Shown here: positions 60,201 through 64,000 of the stretch, piece after piece
Layout of the letters: each line of letters opens with the position of its first letter
Position numbering within the stretch: position 1 is the first letter of the stretch
DNA from: Hoplostethus atlanticus
Taxonomy: Eukaryota > Chordata > Actinopteri > Trachichthyiformes > Trachichthyidae
Direction: 5' to 3'
DNA: 64,000 nt
Assembly: GCA_034670405.1 (NCBI GenBank)
Contig: JAXDDX010000010.1
Span: forward strand, 4,696,501-4,760,500
Translations under genes and position numbers: made by a program
Notes under the pieces: model-generated
The model's input: the letters and a program-made list of their open reading frames with translations, nothing else
The model's database searches: none
What the model was told of the DNA's origin: nothing

Positions 60201-61958
60201 AGGTTAGCATTGATAACATTAATGCTACATTTGATATGTGGACCGGGGCAATAATCACCTCCACCCTGCCAGCTACATGAAGCTACAGTCCCAAGTCTCT
60301 GTCCCTATGTGCACAGTGCTGCCTTGAACCTGCTCCATATCATTGCTCTTAATTGGTATTTGTTTGAACTGTCTCCCTCTTCAGGACCGCAGCACATATC
60401 CCCTTTTAAAACACGTCTGGGTGAATGTGGCTTAGATATCCAGCTGGTTGTTACTGCTATTATTTCCCCTAGTTTGTGTTGTCAGCGCGTTTGAATCTAT
60501 CAACGGTTTCGCCATGCTAAATGTGAAGTGGCAACACCCTAAAGGGCATGCTTCGCCAGCAGGGTTTTTTTGGAAGAAATCAGAAGCAACTGCATGCACA
60601 TTTTGGATCGGGCTTTGTACACCAAAGCAACCTTTTCTAGAGCGGCCATCTGAAAGCAACATGAAATGTTCCCTCAATCAGACGACGCACATACTTCACA
60701 CACAGCGAACACACGCTGGGAGATAACATGAAACAACATGAAAGACTCAAAAGCGCACATTGATTGTCCGTGTTCGCTTCGATCCAGGCCTCTCTCCCCC
60801 AGCGGGCAGGGGCACAGGCAAGCATGCGGGTAGGCATTCCTTATGCTGTGGCCGAAATTGACGTGTGTTTGCGTGTGTCCATGTATGTGTGCATGTGTGT
60901 CCGTGTGTGTGGGCGTTTGCATGTGTGTGTGTGTGTGTGGGAGGGAGTGCTCACACCCTCTGTGCCATGTCCCCGGGCCCTCACACGTCCACCCGATAGA
61001 AAGGGCAGCTCCCAGCGACGCCGGGTTCCTCCTCAGCCCCGCGGCCACACATGACATTACCTTGGGCAGCACCTCTCCGCCACTTCCCCCCCTTACACAT
61101 CCCAAACTGAAAAAAATCACAACGGGACCATGTGACCAGGCAGCACCCCCCCCCTCCCCACACACACACACACACTCTGACAGGAGCTTTGCTAATGGCT
61201 GACAACAGACTTCCATTTTGTTTTGCTCAGGGAACCTCGTACACTGCAGGGATGGACGGATAGATATCTTCCTCCTCTACTCTAGTACTTACTAGAGAAA
61301 GACTTATTTAACATATTTTTTAAAGGGGACAGTTTCTTTTTATTGAGACAGTAAGAAGGTTAAAAGGAAGAGTAACGGAGACACAAGAGATCTAGAGGGA
61401 TCCAGTCTTCGGCCAGCAGGGGTACATGTGGTTCCTGAGAGGCAGGAGTCCTCCACATCTCTTTTGTCTTGTACTTGAGTGTAGTTGAGATTCATTGATT
61501 TAGAATAAATGAAATAATCAAGACACTTCTGGCTGTTTTTACCTCGACCTCTGAGTTCAATAGCTAGTTCCTGCCACCAGATGTAGGGATACACATCTTA
61601 CACATTTGTATTTTTGGCACATCACCAATGCCCTGGGTGTAAAATATCAGAACCAGAATGACTTTATTTCCCAAGAACATTAAACATACAGGAATTAGTG
61701 CCATTGGTCCACTGGTGCCTCTTGACAACTGACGTGGTAACTTAGTACCTACTGACACACGTGGTACGACAGGACCTGACATACAGTGCAAAGCGTAAGG
61801 CTATTTGCTAACCTGTGACATTTTCTCTTCATCAGATGCAACAACAGGAACTGGCCCAGATCAGGCAGCGAGAAGCCAACCTCACGGCGCTAGCTGCTAT
61901 CGGACCTCGCAAGAAACGTAAGCTGGATTCACCGGGGGCCACCCCATCAGAGGCCGAG
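3277..61958 (+). CDS. taf4: TFIID subunit TAF4, 13 coding exons, 3' end off window
   Basis: Joins 3277-4618, 7792-7988, 21556-21696, 22433-22555, 23058-23147, 24163-24372, 27908-27983, 29156-29270, 36319-36488, 39932-40062, 43865-43990, 48666-48722 and 61836-61958 into 967 codons with every phase consistent. TAF4 is a nuclear scaffold of TFIID and dimerises with TAF12. Features: conserved N-terminus (about 1-35); Ser/Thr-rich low-complexity region (36-430); LPPG-x-VLVRT block and Ala-Gln tract (about 440-495); TAFH/NHR1 domain (about 561-640) with ENVKKCKNF and [12 protein letters not shown]; histone-fold/CR-II region (about 755-865) opening [16 protein letters not shown]; charged helical region with [13 protein letters not shown] (866-926); and nuclear-localisation-like PRKKRKL (950-956). 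The conserved C-terminus (RQRITRV-type in relatives) is missing from the window. The N-terminal and [11 protein letters not shown] residues favour TAF4 over TAF4B. An extra small phase-0 exon in intron 6 cannot be excluded, because mammalian TAF4 is longer between TAFH and the histone fold. Confidence 0.97.
4848..4905 (-). repeat. Dispersed fish repeat, CAGGAATTTGTCT family, inverted copy
   Basis: Read on the minus strand it gives TTTCAGAATCACTTTAATCA and then CATACAGGAATTTGTC, matching the plus-strand copies at 5741, 16171 and 61647. Family name unknown to me; it behaves like the 3' part of an old retroposon. Confidence 0.6.
4979..5106 (-). repeat. tRNA-derived SINE, two heads in tandem
   Basis: On the minus strand a head reads GGTTCAGTTAGCAGAGCATGG (box A-like), followed by GGTTTGATCCCC (box B-like). 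A second, more decayed head with GTTCAATGGGTACAGCATGG and GATTCAATACCC lies just upstream in the same orientation. The tRNA-like word pairs, without an intact cloverleaf, mark a SINE and not a tRNA gene. Confidence 0.65.
5215..5392 (-). repeat. tRNA-derived SINE, antisense
   Basis: The minus strand reads GGTGGCCTAGTGGTTAGTCTG (box A), TTTGATCCCC (box B), then AGTGTCCCCGAGCAAGACACT, the body word shared by many fish SINEs. No gene function. Confidence 0.7.
5741..5945 (+). repeat. Dispersed fish repeat, CAGGAATTTGTCT family
   Basis: Starts GAATCAGAATCACTTCATTG, continues GTACAGGAATTTGTCTTGGT and GTGCAGAGAC words. This is the fullest of at least seven copies in the window. Confidence 0.6.
6463..7745. 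mobile_element. hAT-like non-autonomous element, inverted ends, nested
   Basis: The left end CAGGGTGGGAAATGAATATC runs into CCAGCC, GGCTGGTAAATTTGG and CACTTTGGCAGGTAACC. The right end, reverse complemented from 7745, runs CAGTGGGGAATTACATCCAG, GGCTGGG and CGCTTTGGCAGGTAACTA, so the arms match over roughly 85-90 bases with indels. An internal forward copy of the left end (7039-7095) and CCAGCCACTTT near 7597 suggest nesting or internal duplication. No transposase frame and no clear target duplication were found. The CAGGG/CACTG tips suggest the hAT superfamily, but this is an inference. Confidence 0.7.
7792..7988 (+). CDS. taf4: taf4 exon 2: VLVRT block and Ala-Gln tract
   Basis: 197 nt, codon 448 (split) to 513. 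It reads [20 protein letters not shown], the conserved block that mammalian TAF4 has as LPPGMVLVRS-NGQLLMIPQQ, and then about 14 alternating Ala-Gln pairs encoded by an imperfect GCNCAG hexamer repeat, then [12 protein letters not shown]. The acceptor is TTCAG|GG and the donor CAG|GTATGA. The tract is longer and purer than the QAQAHAQPQ of human TAF4 as I recall it. Confidence 0.97.
7848..7923 (+). repeat. taf4: GCNCAG hexamer repeat coding (Ala-Gln)n
   Basis: About a dozen imperfect copies of the GCCCAG / GCTCAG / GCGCAG hexamer inside exon 2. Third-base variation between units suggests selection on the protein repeat as well as replication slippage. Units add or remove two residues without a frameshift. 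Confidence 0.9.
8270..9087. mobile_element. Non-autonomous DNA transposon with GGGCCCGAT ends (Harbinger-like)
   Basis: The left end is GGGCCCGATCACATAGGATG; the right end, reverse complemented, is TGGCCCGATGACACGGGATG followed by CGTTTTT. The first 20 bases differ at only a few positions. TAA precedes the left end (8267-8269) and TAA follows the right end (9088-9090), which fits the 3-bp TWA duplication of PIF/Harbinger elements. The interior of about 800 bp has no long frame. Superfamily is inferred from the end structure. Confidence 0.65.
9374..9412 (+). repeat. LINE-type 3' tail
   Basis: AATTTCCCCCCCGGCGATCA followed by ATAAAGTATCTATCT is the common 3' end of fish retroposons, finishing in a short ATCT repeat. 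The body upstream is too diverged to name. Confidence 0.5.
10544..10835 (+). pseudogene. hAT transposase C-terminal dimerisation domain remnant
   Basis: Frame 10544-10747 reads [20 protein letters not shown] and then [13 protein letters not shown], the hallmark block of the hAT C-terminal dimerisation domain (SVAGSERCFSALRRIK type). After one frameshift near 10720 the next frame continues [17 protein letters not shown], the expected following block. No catalytic or zinc-finger part remains nearby. Dead fragment; the short microsatellite (TA)n at 10510-10531 lies directly upstream. Confidence 0.8.
12672..12880 (+). repeat. Dispersed repeat, TTCAATTCAAGCTTCATTGTCC family
   Basis: CAATTCAAGCTTCATTGTCC, GGGAAATCTGGCTTGCAGAC and AATAAAAACA words recur at 14463-14600. 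Retroposon-like tail; no coding capacity. Confidence 0.5.
14150..14462 (-). repeat. tRNA-headed SINE, near full length, antisense
   Basis: On the minus strand from 14462: GGGGCGGCTTGGTGACTCAG, GGTTAGCACTCAGCAAGAAG, GGATTCGGTTCCCC, GGAGTTTGCACGATCTCCCC, TTTCCTCCCACAGTCCAAAG, and GGGATAGGTTCCAGCCCCCT in order, ending in GAATGAATGAATGGA. This is the widespread fish SINE with a tRNA-like head, long body and short tandem tail. Several frames cross it, but none is real. Confidence 0.8.
14463..14600 (+). repeat. Dispersed repeat, second copy of TTCAATT...CTTTATCGTCC family
   Basis: AATTCAATTCAATTTAAACT, TTATCGTCCTGTAAGCAAAA and TTTGGCTTGCAGACAGAAAC parallel the copy at 12672. It abuts the end of the antisense SINE. 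Confidence 0.5.
15970..16040 (+). repeat. tRNA-derived SINE head
   Basis: GTGGTTCTGTGGCTCAATGG, GTGGAGCCAGGCAC and CCACTGGGGGCACCC are the head and box B-proximal words of the SINE family also seen at 38755 (plus) and 4979 (minus). Partial and decayed. Confidence 0.55.
16171..16300 (+). repeat. Dispersed fish repeat, AGGAATTTGTCTTG family
   Basis: AGAATCAGAATAACTTCAAT, then CTAGGAATTTGTCTTGCATA and ACAGTGCAAAAGGG. A further partial copy is at 17535-17620. Confidence 0.6.
16601..16657. other. Strong inverted repeat / hairpin, 19-bp arms
   Basis: The arm CTGCCTCATTTACTTCTAC (16601-16619) pairs with GTAGAAGTAGATGAGGCAG (16639-16657) at 18 of 19 positions, with a 19-nt loop. It is followed by two copies of GATGAGGCAGAATGCCCA (16649-16684). 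Hairpin seen directly; whether it is transcribed into a small RNA is unknown. Confidence 0.7.
16976..17008 (+). repeat. (CCTTTA)n hexanucleotide microsatellite
   Basis: About five and a half perfect units in intron 2, followed by CGACGTCACG. Confidence 0.9.
18331..18362 (+). repeat. (GT)n microsatellite
   Basis: A perfect GT run, with a second interrupted one at 18488-18520. Translated frames across it are artefacts. Confidence 0.95.
20289..20331 (+). repeat. (CT)n microsatellite
   Basis: A perfect CT run, followed by (TCC)n at about 20428-20469. A strongly polypyrimidine stretch of intron 2 extends from about 20130 to 20530. Confidence 0.95.
20579..20685 (+). repeat. tRNA-derived SINE fragment
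   Basis: GCTGCGCTAGCTTAGAGGTT (box A-like) and AGAAGCGGGCTGGAAACCC, then GAGGTGCCCTTGAGCAAGGC and ACCTAACC. This is the head and body of the GCCCTTGAGCAAGGCA SINE class also present at 49870 (minus), 25537 (minus) and 54085 (plus). Confidence 0.65.
21556..21696 (+). CDS. taf4: taf4 exon 3: Ala/Pro/Gln-rich linker
   Basis: 141 nt, residues 514-560. It reads [20 protein letters not shown] and ends PPGGPIISQ. High GC and Pro/Ala/Gln content fit the TAF4 region between the VLVRT block and TAFH; both ends are phase 0. The acceptor is CTTCCAG|AAG. The donor CAG|GTCTGT departs from consensus at +3 and +4, so the exon is less certain than the rest and may be used variably. Skipping it would keep frame. 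Confidence 0.8.
21697..22432 (+). other. taf4 intron 3
   Basis: 736 nt, dominated by (CA)n: interrupted from about 21805 and perfect from about 21990 to 22056. The long His/Thr reading frames over it are translated microsatellite. Confidence 0.85.
21984..22056 (+). repeat. (CA)n microsatellite, longest in window
   Basis: About 70 nt of almost pure CA preceded by 180 nt of interrupted CA-rich sequence. Potential Z-DNA former. Confidence 0.95.
22433..22555 (+). CDS. taf4: taf4 exon 4: TAFH domain, first part
   Basis: 123 nt, residues 561-601. [20 protein letters not shown] then [20 protein letters not shown] matches the start of the TAFH/NHR1 helical domain, which binds hydrophobic activation motifs in some E-proteins and CREB-type partners. 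Acceptor GGCAG|GAA, donor CTG|GTGAGC; phase 0 at both ends. Confidence 0.97.
22556..23057 (+). other. taf4 intron 4
   Basis: 502 nt with no recognisable element. A G-rich stretch lies at 22914-22935. Confidence 0.85.
23058..23147 (+). CDS. taf4: taf4 exon 5: TAFH domain, second part
   Basis: 90 nt, residues 602-631: [20 protein letters not shown] then [10 protein letters not shown], nearly identical to the TAFH core of mammalian TAF4 and TAF4B. Acceptor TTCCAG|GAT, donor AAG|GTGGGT. Phase 0 on both sides. Confidence 0.97.
23148..24162 (+). other. taf4 intron 5
   Basis: 1015 nt. The first 400 are a decayed minisatellite (23167-23561). The rest is unique sequence with short CA-rich words at about 23610-23650. 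Confidence 0.85.
23167..23561 (+). repeat. Degenerate minisatellite, CCCTAAACTGG-type unit
   Basis: About 30 imperfect 10-14-base units built on CCCTAAACTGG / CCCCTAAACCAGT, starting 20 nt after exon 5. Units vary by substitution and length. Several contain CCCTAA, the C-strand telomere word, but never in tandem register. Confidence 0.9.
24163..24372 (+). CDS. taf4: taf4 exon 6: end of TAFH and Gln-rich linker
   Basis: 210 nt, residues 632-701. It opens [20 protein letters not shown], matching RSLPALRQ that closes the TAFH domain, and continues as a Gln/Pro/Ala/Thr-rich linker ending LGHAATM. Acceptor CAACAG|AAG, donor ATG|GTGCGT. Both ends are phase 0. Confidence 0.93.
24717..24748 (+). repeat. 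(AGCTAAC)n heptanucleotide repeat
   Basis: About four and a half perfect copies of a 7-base unit. Confidence 0.9.
25537..25600 (-). repeat. SINE body fragment
   Basis: On the minus strand: CTCCCATCCCTCAACAACTA, CCATCAAGGTGCCCTTGAGC and AAGGCACTTCACCC. Same class as 20579 and 49870; head missing. Confidence 0.5.
26075..26124 (+). repeat. (CT)n microsatellite
   Basis: A perfect run inside a CT-rich block, with another at 25938-25970. Confidence 0.95.
26551..26987. mobile_element. MITE with long (about 90 bp) terminal inverted repeats
   Basis: The left end TCAAAGGTGCTGCGCGTAGC and the reverse complement of the right end, CTTAAAGATGCGACGTGTAG, align and continue through GCATT, ATCAATAA and TACCGTAAACAAACGAGACC. 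That last 20-base word is identical in both arms (ends near 26641 and 26890). The interior of about 250 bp has a 75-codon frame of no known kind. Superfamily unassigned. Confidence 0.8.
27908..27983 (+). CDS. taf4: taf4 exon 7: linker
   Basis: 76 nt, residues 702-726 plus one base: [20 protein letters not shown] then SVRAQ. Acceptor CCTCAG|GGC, donor CAAG|GTAGGA. The sequence is not well conserved with mammals, but the splice sites are good and the phase fits exon 8 exactly. Confidence 0.85.
27984..29155 (+). other. taf4 intron 7
   Basis: 1172 nt. A T-run at 28411-28427, a GT/CG-rich repeat block at about 28570-28675, and a pyrimidine tract before exon 8. No element named. Confidence 0.85.
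29156..29270 (+). CDS. taf4: taf4 exon 8: linker to histone fold
   Basis: 115 nt, codon 727 (split) to 764 plus two bases. It ends [12 protein letters not shown], matching KNKLKEPGGGSF just before the TAF4 histone fold. Acceptor CATAG|GC, donor TTCAG|GTACGA. Confidence 0.96.
31112..31173 (+). repeat. (CA)n microsatellite
   Basis: About 60 nt almost pure CA; a C-run follows at 31307-31321 and a second CA run at 31435-31468. Confidence 0.95.
34621..34680 (+). repeat. Dispersed repeat, CAGGAATTTGTCTCGG family
   Basis: GTGAATGTACAGGAATTTGT and CTCGGTGACACTAGTGCAGA match the other copies of the family. Confidence 0.55.
35935..36232 (-). pseudogene. Tc1-like transposon end with transposase C-terminus remnant
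   Basis: The minus-strand frame 36226-36026 contains [20 protein letters not shown], the last residues of a Tc1/mariner-type transposase, followed by the subterminal sequence with the GTTCACG-TACTTTTTCC word. The GGTTCACAAACTTTTTCTC flank at about 36196-36216 repeats it in the other sense. The rest of the element is missing. This lineage differs from the Tc1 copy at 40111. Confidence 0.7.
36319..36488 (+). CDS. taf4: taf4 exon 9: histone-fold core
   Basis: 170 nt, residues 765-821 plus one base. It reads (R)[20 protein letters not shown] and then [12 protein letters not shown], the CR-II/histone-fold segment that pairs with TAF12, then [20 protein letters not shown]. Acceptor TTTCAG|GG, donor [18 protein letters not shown] is shared with TAF4B, while [11 protein letters not shown] is TAF4-like. 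Confidence 0.98.
38755..38835 (+). repeat. tRNA-derived SINE head
   Basis: GTGTAGCTCAATGGGTAGAC (box A-like) and GGGGTTCAACTCCC (box B-like), 34 nt apart, then GGAACCCACC. Tails of the same SINE class, with the GAGCGTCAACTAAATGG-like end, occur at 39785-39838 and 58025-58065. Confidence 0.65.
39888..39922 (+). repeat. (TG)n tract at exon 10 acceptor
   Basis: 35 nt of uninterrupted TG ending 9 nt before exon 10. Only TCTTCACAG separates it from the exon, so the repeat takes the place of most of the usual polypyrimidine tract. Confidence 0.95.
39932..40062 (+). CDS. taf4: taf4 exon 10: histone-fold C-terminal part
   Basis: 131 nt, codon 822 (split) to 865. It reads (A)[20 protein letters not shown] then [20 protein letters not shown], matching KKHGITELHPDVVSYVSHAT of mammalian TAF4. 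The split codon gives Ala where Gly is usual. Acceptor CACAG|CT, donor AAG|GTAAGA. 131 is not a multiple of three, so skipping would break the frame. Confidence 0.97.
40111..41198 (-). mobile_element. Tc1/mariner-type transposon, broken, TIRs and TA sites present
   Basis: Left end CACCGATCAGCCATAACATT-AAAACCACC; right end, reverse complemented, CACCAATCAGCCACAACATT-AAAACCACTG. TA flanks both ends (40109-40110, 41199-41200). The transposase is antisense to taf4 and split over three frames: 41070-40873 ([12 protein letters not shown], helix-turn-helix start), 40894-40508 ([21 protein letters not shown] with first catalytic Asp) and 40610-40143 (QQDNAPCHT with second Asp, [15 protein letters not shown] with the Glu). 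32 residues lie between second Asp and Glu, where 34 is usual for Tc1, so a small in-frame deletion is likely. Frameshifts make it inactive, yet the ends are well kept, suggesting fairly recent insertion or recent copies elsewhere. Confidence 0.93.
42214..42250 (+). repeat. (GTGTT)n pentanucleotide microsatellite
   Basis: About seven perfect copies. Confidence 0.95.
43865..43990 (+). CDS. taf4: taf4 exon 11: charged helical region
   Basis: 126 nt, residues 866-907: [20 protein letters not shown] then [20 protein letters not shown]. Nearly identical in pattern to mammalian TAF4 (KDDDRYEQASDVRAQLKFFE). Acceptor TTGTCAG|GAT, donor AAA|GTAAGT, phase 0. The charged repeat pattern predicts a long helix. 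Confidence 0.98.
44218..44280 (+). repeat. (GT)n microsatellite
   Basis: 63 nt with a single interruption, with another run at 44411-44447. His/Thr frames on the reverse strand are artefacts. Confidence 0.95.
47611..47647 (+). repeat. 11-bp tandem, AGGAGGCCAGG unit
   Basis: Three full units and a partial fourth. Confidence 0.85.
48338..48382 (+). repeat. (GT)n microsatellite
   Basis: A perfect run about 280 nt upstream of exon 12. Confidence 0.95.
48666..48722 (+). CDS. taf4: taf4 exon 12: [10 protein letters not shown] micro-exon
   Basis: 57 nt, residues 908-926: [19 protein letters not shown]. Only one residue differs from the human sequence as I recall it (A for L). Acceptor CCACAG|AGT, donor GAG|GTAAGC, phase 0, so it could be skipped in frame. 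Confidence 0.98.
49870..50075 (-). repeat. tRNA-derived SINE, near complete
   Basis: On the minus strand: GCCGGTAGCCTGGAGGTTAG (box A), GGTCACCAGTTCAAAACCCC (box B), GATGCCCTTGAGCAAGGCAC and ACTGGGCAGCTGCCG, which runs into the CA microsatellite. This copy links the head, body and GGGCAGCTGCC end of the class. Confidence 0.75.
52172..52500 (+). repeat. Paired (GA)n tracts
   Basis: Two GA runs (52172-52241 and 52428-52500) separated by about 185 nt of unique sequence, with a smaller one at about 52519-52530. A long purine strand may form H-DNA. Confidence 0.95.
52806..52844. repeat. 10-bp perfect inverted repeat
   Basis: CTACCATACC (52806-52815) and GGTATGGTAG (52835-52844) pair perfectly around a 19-nt loop. 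TTTTGGTTTTCCA words at about 52879-52891 and, inverted, 53079-53091 hint at a short MITE to its right. Confidence 0.6.
54085..54275 (+). repeat. SINE body and 3' tail
   Basis: GCTGAGGTGCCCTTGA, then GTACTGGGCAGCTCCCTGGT, GTAACTGGATGGATGTAAAA, and CCTTCCCTGGATAAAGGTTA. The order GCCCTTGA then GGGCAGCTSCC matches the copy at 49870 on the other strand. Confidence 0.65.
57181..57217 (+). repeat. (TA)n microsatellite
   Basis: Perfect TA run; similar AT tracts occur at 75-103 and 63721-63752. Confidence 0.95.
57231..57400 (+). repeat. Dispersed repeat, diverged copy of the CAGGAATTTGTCT family
   Basis: ATGTACAGCGAATGTACCAG, TGTTGCAGAGACATACTGTA and CAGTGCAAAGGGACAGTGCA follow the word order of the family, with more changes. 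Confidence 0.45.
61647..61797 (+). repeat. Dispersed repeat, CAGGAATTAGTGCC variant
   Basis: TCAGAACCAGAATGACTTTA, CATACAGGAATTAGTGCC, GGACCTGACATACAGTGCAA. It ends about 38 nt before exon 13. Confidence 0.55.
61836..61958 (+). CDS. taf4: taf4 exon 13: MQQQELAQ helix and PRKKRKL signal
   Basis: 123 nt, residues 927-967: [20 protein letters not shown] then [20 protein letters not shown]. The block is close to mammalian TAF4 ([21 protein letters not shown]). PRKKRKL is a likely nuclear localisation signal. Acceptor CATCAG|ATG, donor GAG|GTAAGA, phase 0. The terminal exon or exons with the RQRITRV-type ending must lie beyond 64000. Confidence 0.97.
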
Positions 61959-64000
61959 GTAAGAACTGAGACAGCGGCTGTATTTTTCAGATTTCTACCC
62001 ATATCCAGTTGCTAGCAATGTCTTCCTGTCTATCCCTGACAACATCAATATCACTTGCATCAGTTACTTTGACAGAAATCTTCAGTTGAAATTGATTTCA
62101 CTTGCAGTTTGTTGCAAGAACAAGTACGGGTTCTGTACAATCCCTTGGGCATTTGTGGTAATGACATATCAACCCTATTAATGATCAATTCATTTGAATC
62201 GCAGCTCTCTGGCTCTCTAGCTGATCAGCTGCCTTCATCTCTTCTATGGATAGTACAGTAACGTTAGCAGGGATTGAAGTTTCCCATCACTACGACAGAT
62301 CCCCATCTTGGATTCCAGAGAGGCAGTAGACTATATGAGATCGGTGTAGATCTGCAAGGTGTTACGGCATAGTGAAGTTGTGAAGTTACATCACCTCACT
62401 GATCTACAAATAATCAATTCACATCCAAAATACCAAACCTAACCCGCTTCATTTGCAGATTACTCAGACAGGCTAAATCTGCCTGCCTGCATTAATCTCC
62501 AACAAACCTAATGATCGAGCCGATATCGAGCCTTGACCAAAATATATTCCCAGATTCATTTTTTCTCAAATATTTCCTGTGGGCCTTTATTTTGTGTAGT
62601 TCTATGTGGTATTAGTTTTCATGGTAAGGTCAACCGTGATTGCAGGTATGGCTGTGTCCTCTCGTTCTGACTCCCAGTCGAATGCTTGGACTTTCCTCTG
62701 TAAGAGATGGACGGTCAGGTATCAGGACAGTCTGAATGTAAATGGGAAATGGCAAACGGATAACTACAGGTAATGTAGTGTTTTCCACAAGCAACTGCTG
62801 GCCAGACAGCCATTACTCCTCTCCAGCTGGCTACTCTACTTTAACAGTAATGTTTGTGTTTAATGCAGGATACTCTCCTGAATTTCAACACCGCAGTGAT
62901 GTTAGGAGCCTTGTAGTCGTACATCAGACAGATCTATCTCCTCTCTTTGTTTTCAGGACAGACGAGCTTTGCTTCTGTTGTATCTCATCCAATCCCACAG
63001 AGCCTCTCATTGCATAAACAAAAGTGAAACATAATATTCTGCATCATGCTCCAAACCGCTCAGGTGTTTTGTGCTAGACAGAAACGTGACACTTTTCTAG
63101 TTGTAAGGGATGTGAAAAATGAAGGTGAACGTGAGTGCAGTTAATCAATCGATAACCCATGGCAGGCCGAGGTAGATTGAAATGAAATTGTCTGCCCAAC
63201 ATGCAGACAGTCAACTTTTTGATTAGTTGTTACATCCTGTGTCCCAGTTCAGTGGTAAATATCTGTATCTCCACTCCTCTGAGATAGAGGGGTTCATCTA
63301 GCTAACACCTATTGTAGTTACTTCTTATATACCACCACTCATAATTAAACTGTAAGGTCAACCACACAGTGGTTAAGGTAAACATTGTGCATGGCATTGT
63401 GAATGTAATCAAACTGTCAGAATGCATGAAAAGAGATTGAAAACAGTGGCAATGGATGTTTATTGTTTGAGAAATTATTTTCTATTTATATTGAAGTCAA
63501 CATCACTTTTGTAGGGTAATAATGATAGGAGGGTAACTGTCCAACAACAAACATGCTTTTGTATCATATCATAATAAGAAAGGTAAAAATGTCTCAAAAC
63601 CATTAGAAAGCTTTTATGAGTGACTGATTGATTTCATTTGTCTGTCTGAAAACTGATCATGCTATAAACTAGCCCTCGTGTAAACTATCCCTCTTCCTGC
63701 GTATGATCACAAAATGATTTAACTATATATAAATATATATAAATATATATATAAATTATTATTGTTGTTGTTTCTACTGTACAACCGATGGAATCCAATC
63801 CCAAGTCGGCCTTAACAGCTGCTAACTCCACCTTCTTAAAATAATACACACTGATTAAGATTTTAGACTCCTTTTGGCATCTGTATTGCGGTCAACGAGA
63901 GGCACACAGACAAATAAACCATCTGAGTTGGTGAACAGTAAGGCCTTTATCTAAGCTCCTCTCAACATCATGCTGCATCTCGTCACGTCTCACGTTCTGA
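61959..64000 (+). other. taf4 intron 13 (start only)
   Basis: 2042 nt with no terminal exon recognised in any plus-strand frame. An A/T low-complexity stretch is at 63718-63760. The rest is unremarkable. Confidence 0.75.

Larger units (their letters stand above)
48723..61835 (+). other. taf4 intron 12 (13.1 kb)
   Basis: Contains (CA)n (49831-49867, 50684-50715), a SINE on the minus strand (49870-50075), a C-run (50416-50433), (GA)n blocks (52172-52241, 52428-52500), an inverted repeat (52806-52844), a SINE body/tail (about 54085-54275), (TA)n (57181-57217) and repeat copies (57231-57400, 61647-61797). Between them are repeat-poor stretches (about 53560-53760, 54390-54730, 56010-56250, 59795-60025) that look unlike neutral intron. 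50900-52060 and 57900-59600 hold nothing I can name. Confidence 0.75.

Noticed and set aside
61959-64000. Search for the last taf4 exon with the RQRITRV-type ending
   Set aside because: No frame shows this block after an acceptor; the exon is most likely beyond the right edge.
1-64000. A new multi-gene defence or metabolic system
   Set aside because: The only real genes are lsm14a and taf4; all other coding-like signals are transposon remnants or microsatellite frames.

Overview
The window is nuclear DNA of a ray-finned fish, probably a teleost. Evidence for this is large spliced genes with GT-AG introns, very abundant (CA)n, (CT)n and (GA)n tracts, fish-type tRNA-derived SINEs, and Tc1, hAT and palindromic MITE-like elements. 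There is no bacterial-style gene packing, operon or CRISPR array.

Layout. Bases 1-2429 hold the first three coding exons of an LSM14-family gene on the minus strand; its residues are LSM14A-like, and its 3' part lies off the left edge. Bases 2430-3276 are the shared region between two divergent genes. From 3277 to the right edge runs TAF4, a TFIID subunit, on the plus strand. I could place 13 consecutive coding exons whose splice phases all agree: 3277-4618, 7792-7988, 21556-21696, 22433-22555, 23058-23147, 24163-24372, 27908-27983, 29156-29270, 36319-36488, 39932-40062, 43865-43990, 48666-48722 and 61836-61958. They encode 967 residues. The end of the protein, which carries a conserved basic segment in relatives, is not in the window.

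About 95% of the window is intron. The introns hold a nearly full-length but broken Tc1-like element (40111-41198, antisense), a second Tc1-like remnant (about 35935-36232), a hAT transposase remnant (about 10544-10835), several non-autonomous inverted-repeat elements (675-829, 6463-7745, 8270-9087, 26551-26987), tRNA-derived SINE copies, a 395-bp minisatellite beside exon 5, and dozens of microsatellites. Several repeat-poor stretches in the long introns look like possible regulatory DNA, but this is inference.

How the genes work. TAF4 pairs with TAF12 through a histone fold and is a core scaffold of TFIID for RNA polymerase II. LSM14A is a cytoplasmic P-body protein that represses and stores mRNA. 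They share a promoter region but no known pathway. I found no convincing new multi-gene system. The best leads are the LSM14A-type neighbour of TAF4, the repeat-crowded splice sites of exons 2 and 10, the Ala-Gln repeat in exon 2, the TISU/CRE-like start of TAF4, and a strong intronic hairpin at 16601-16657.
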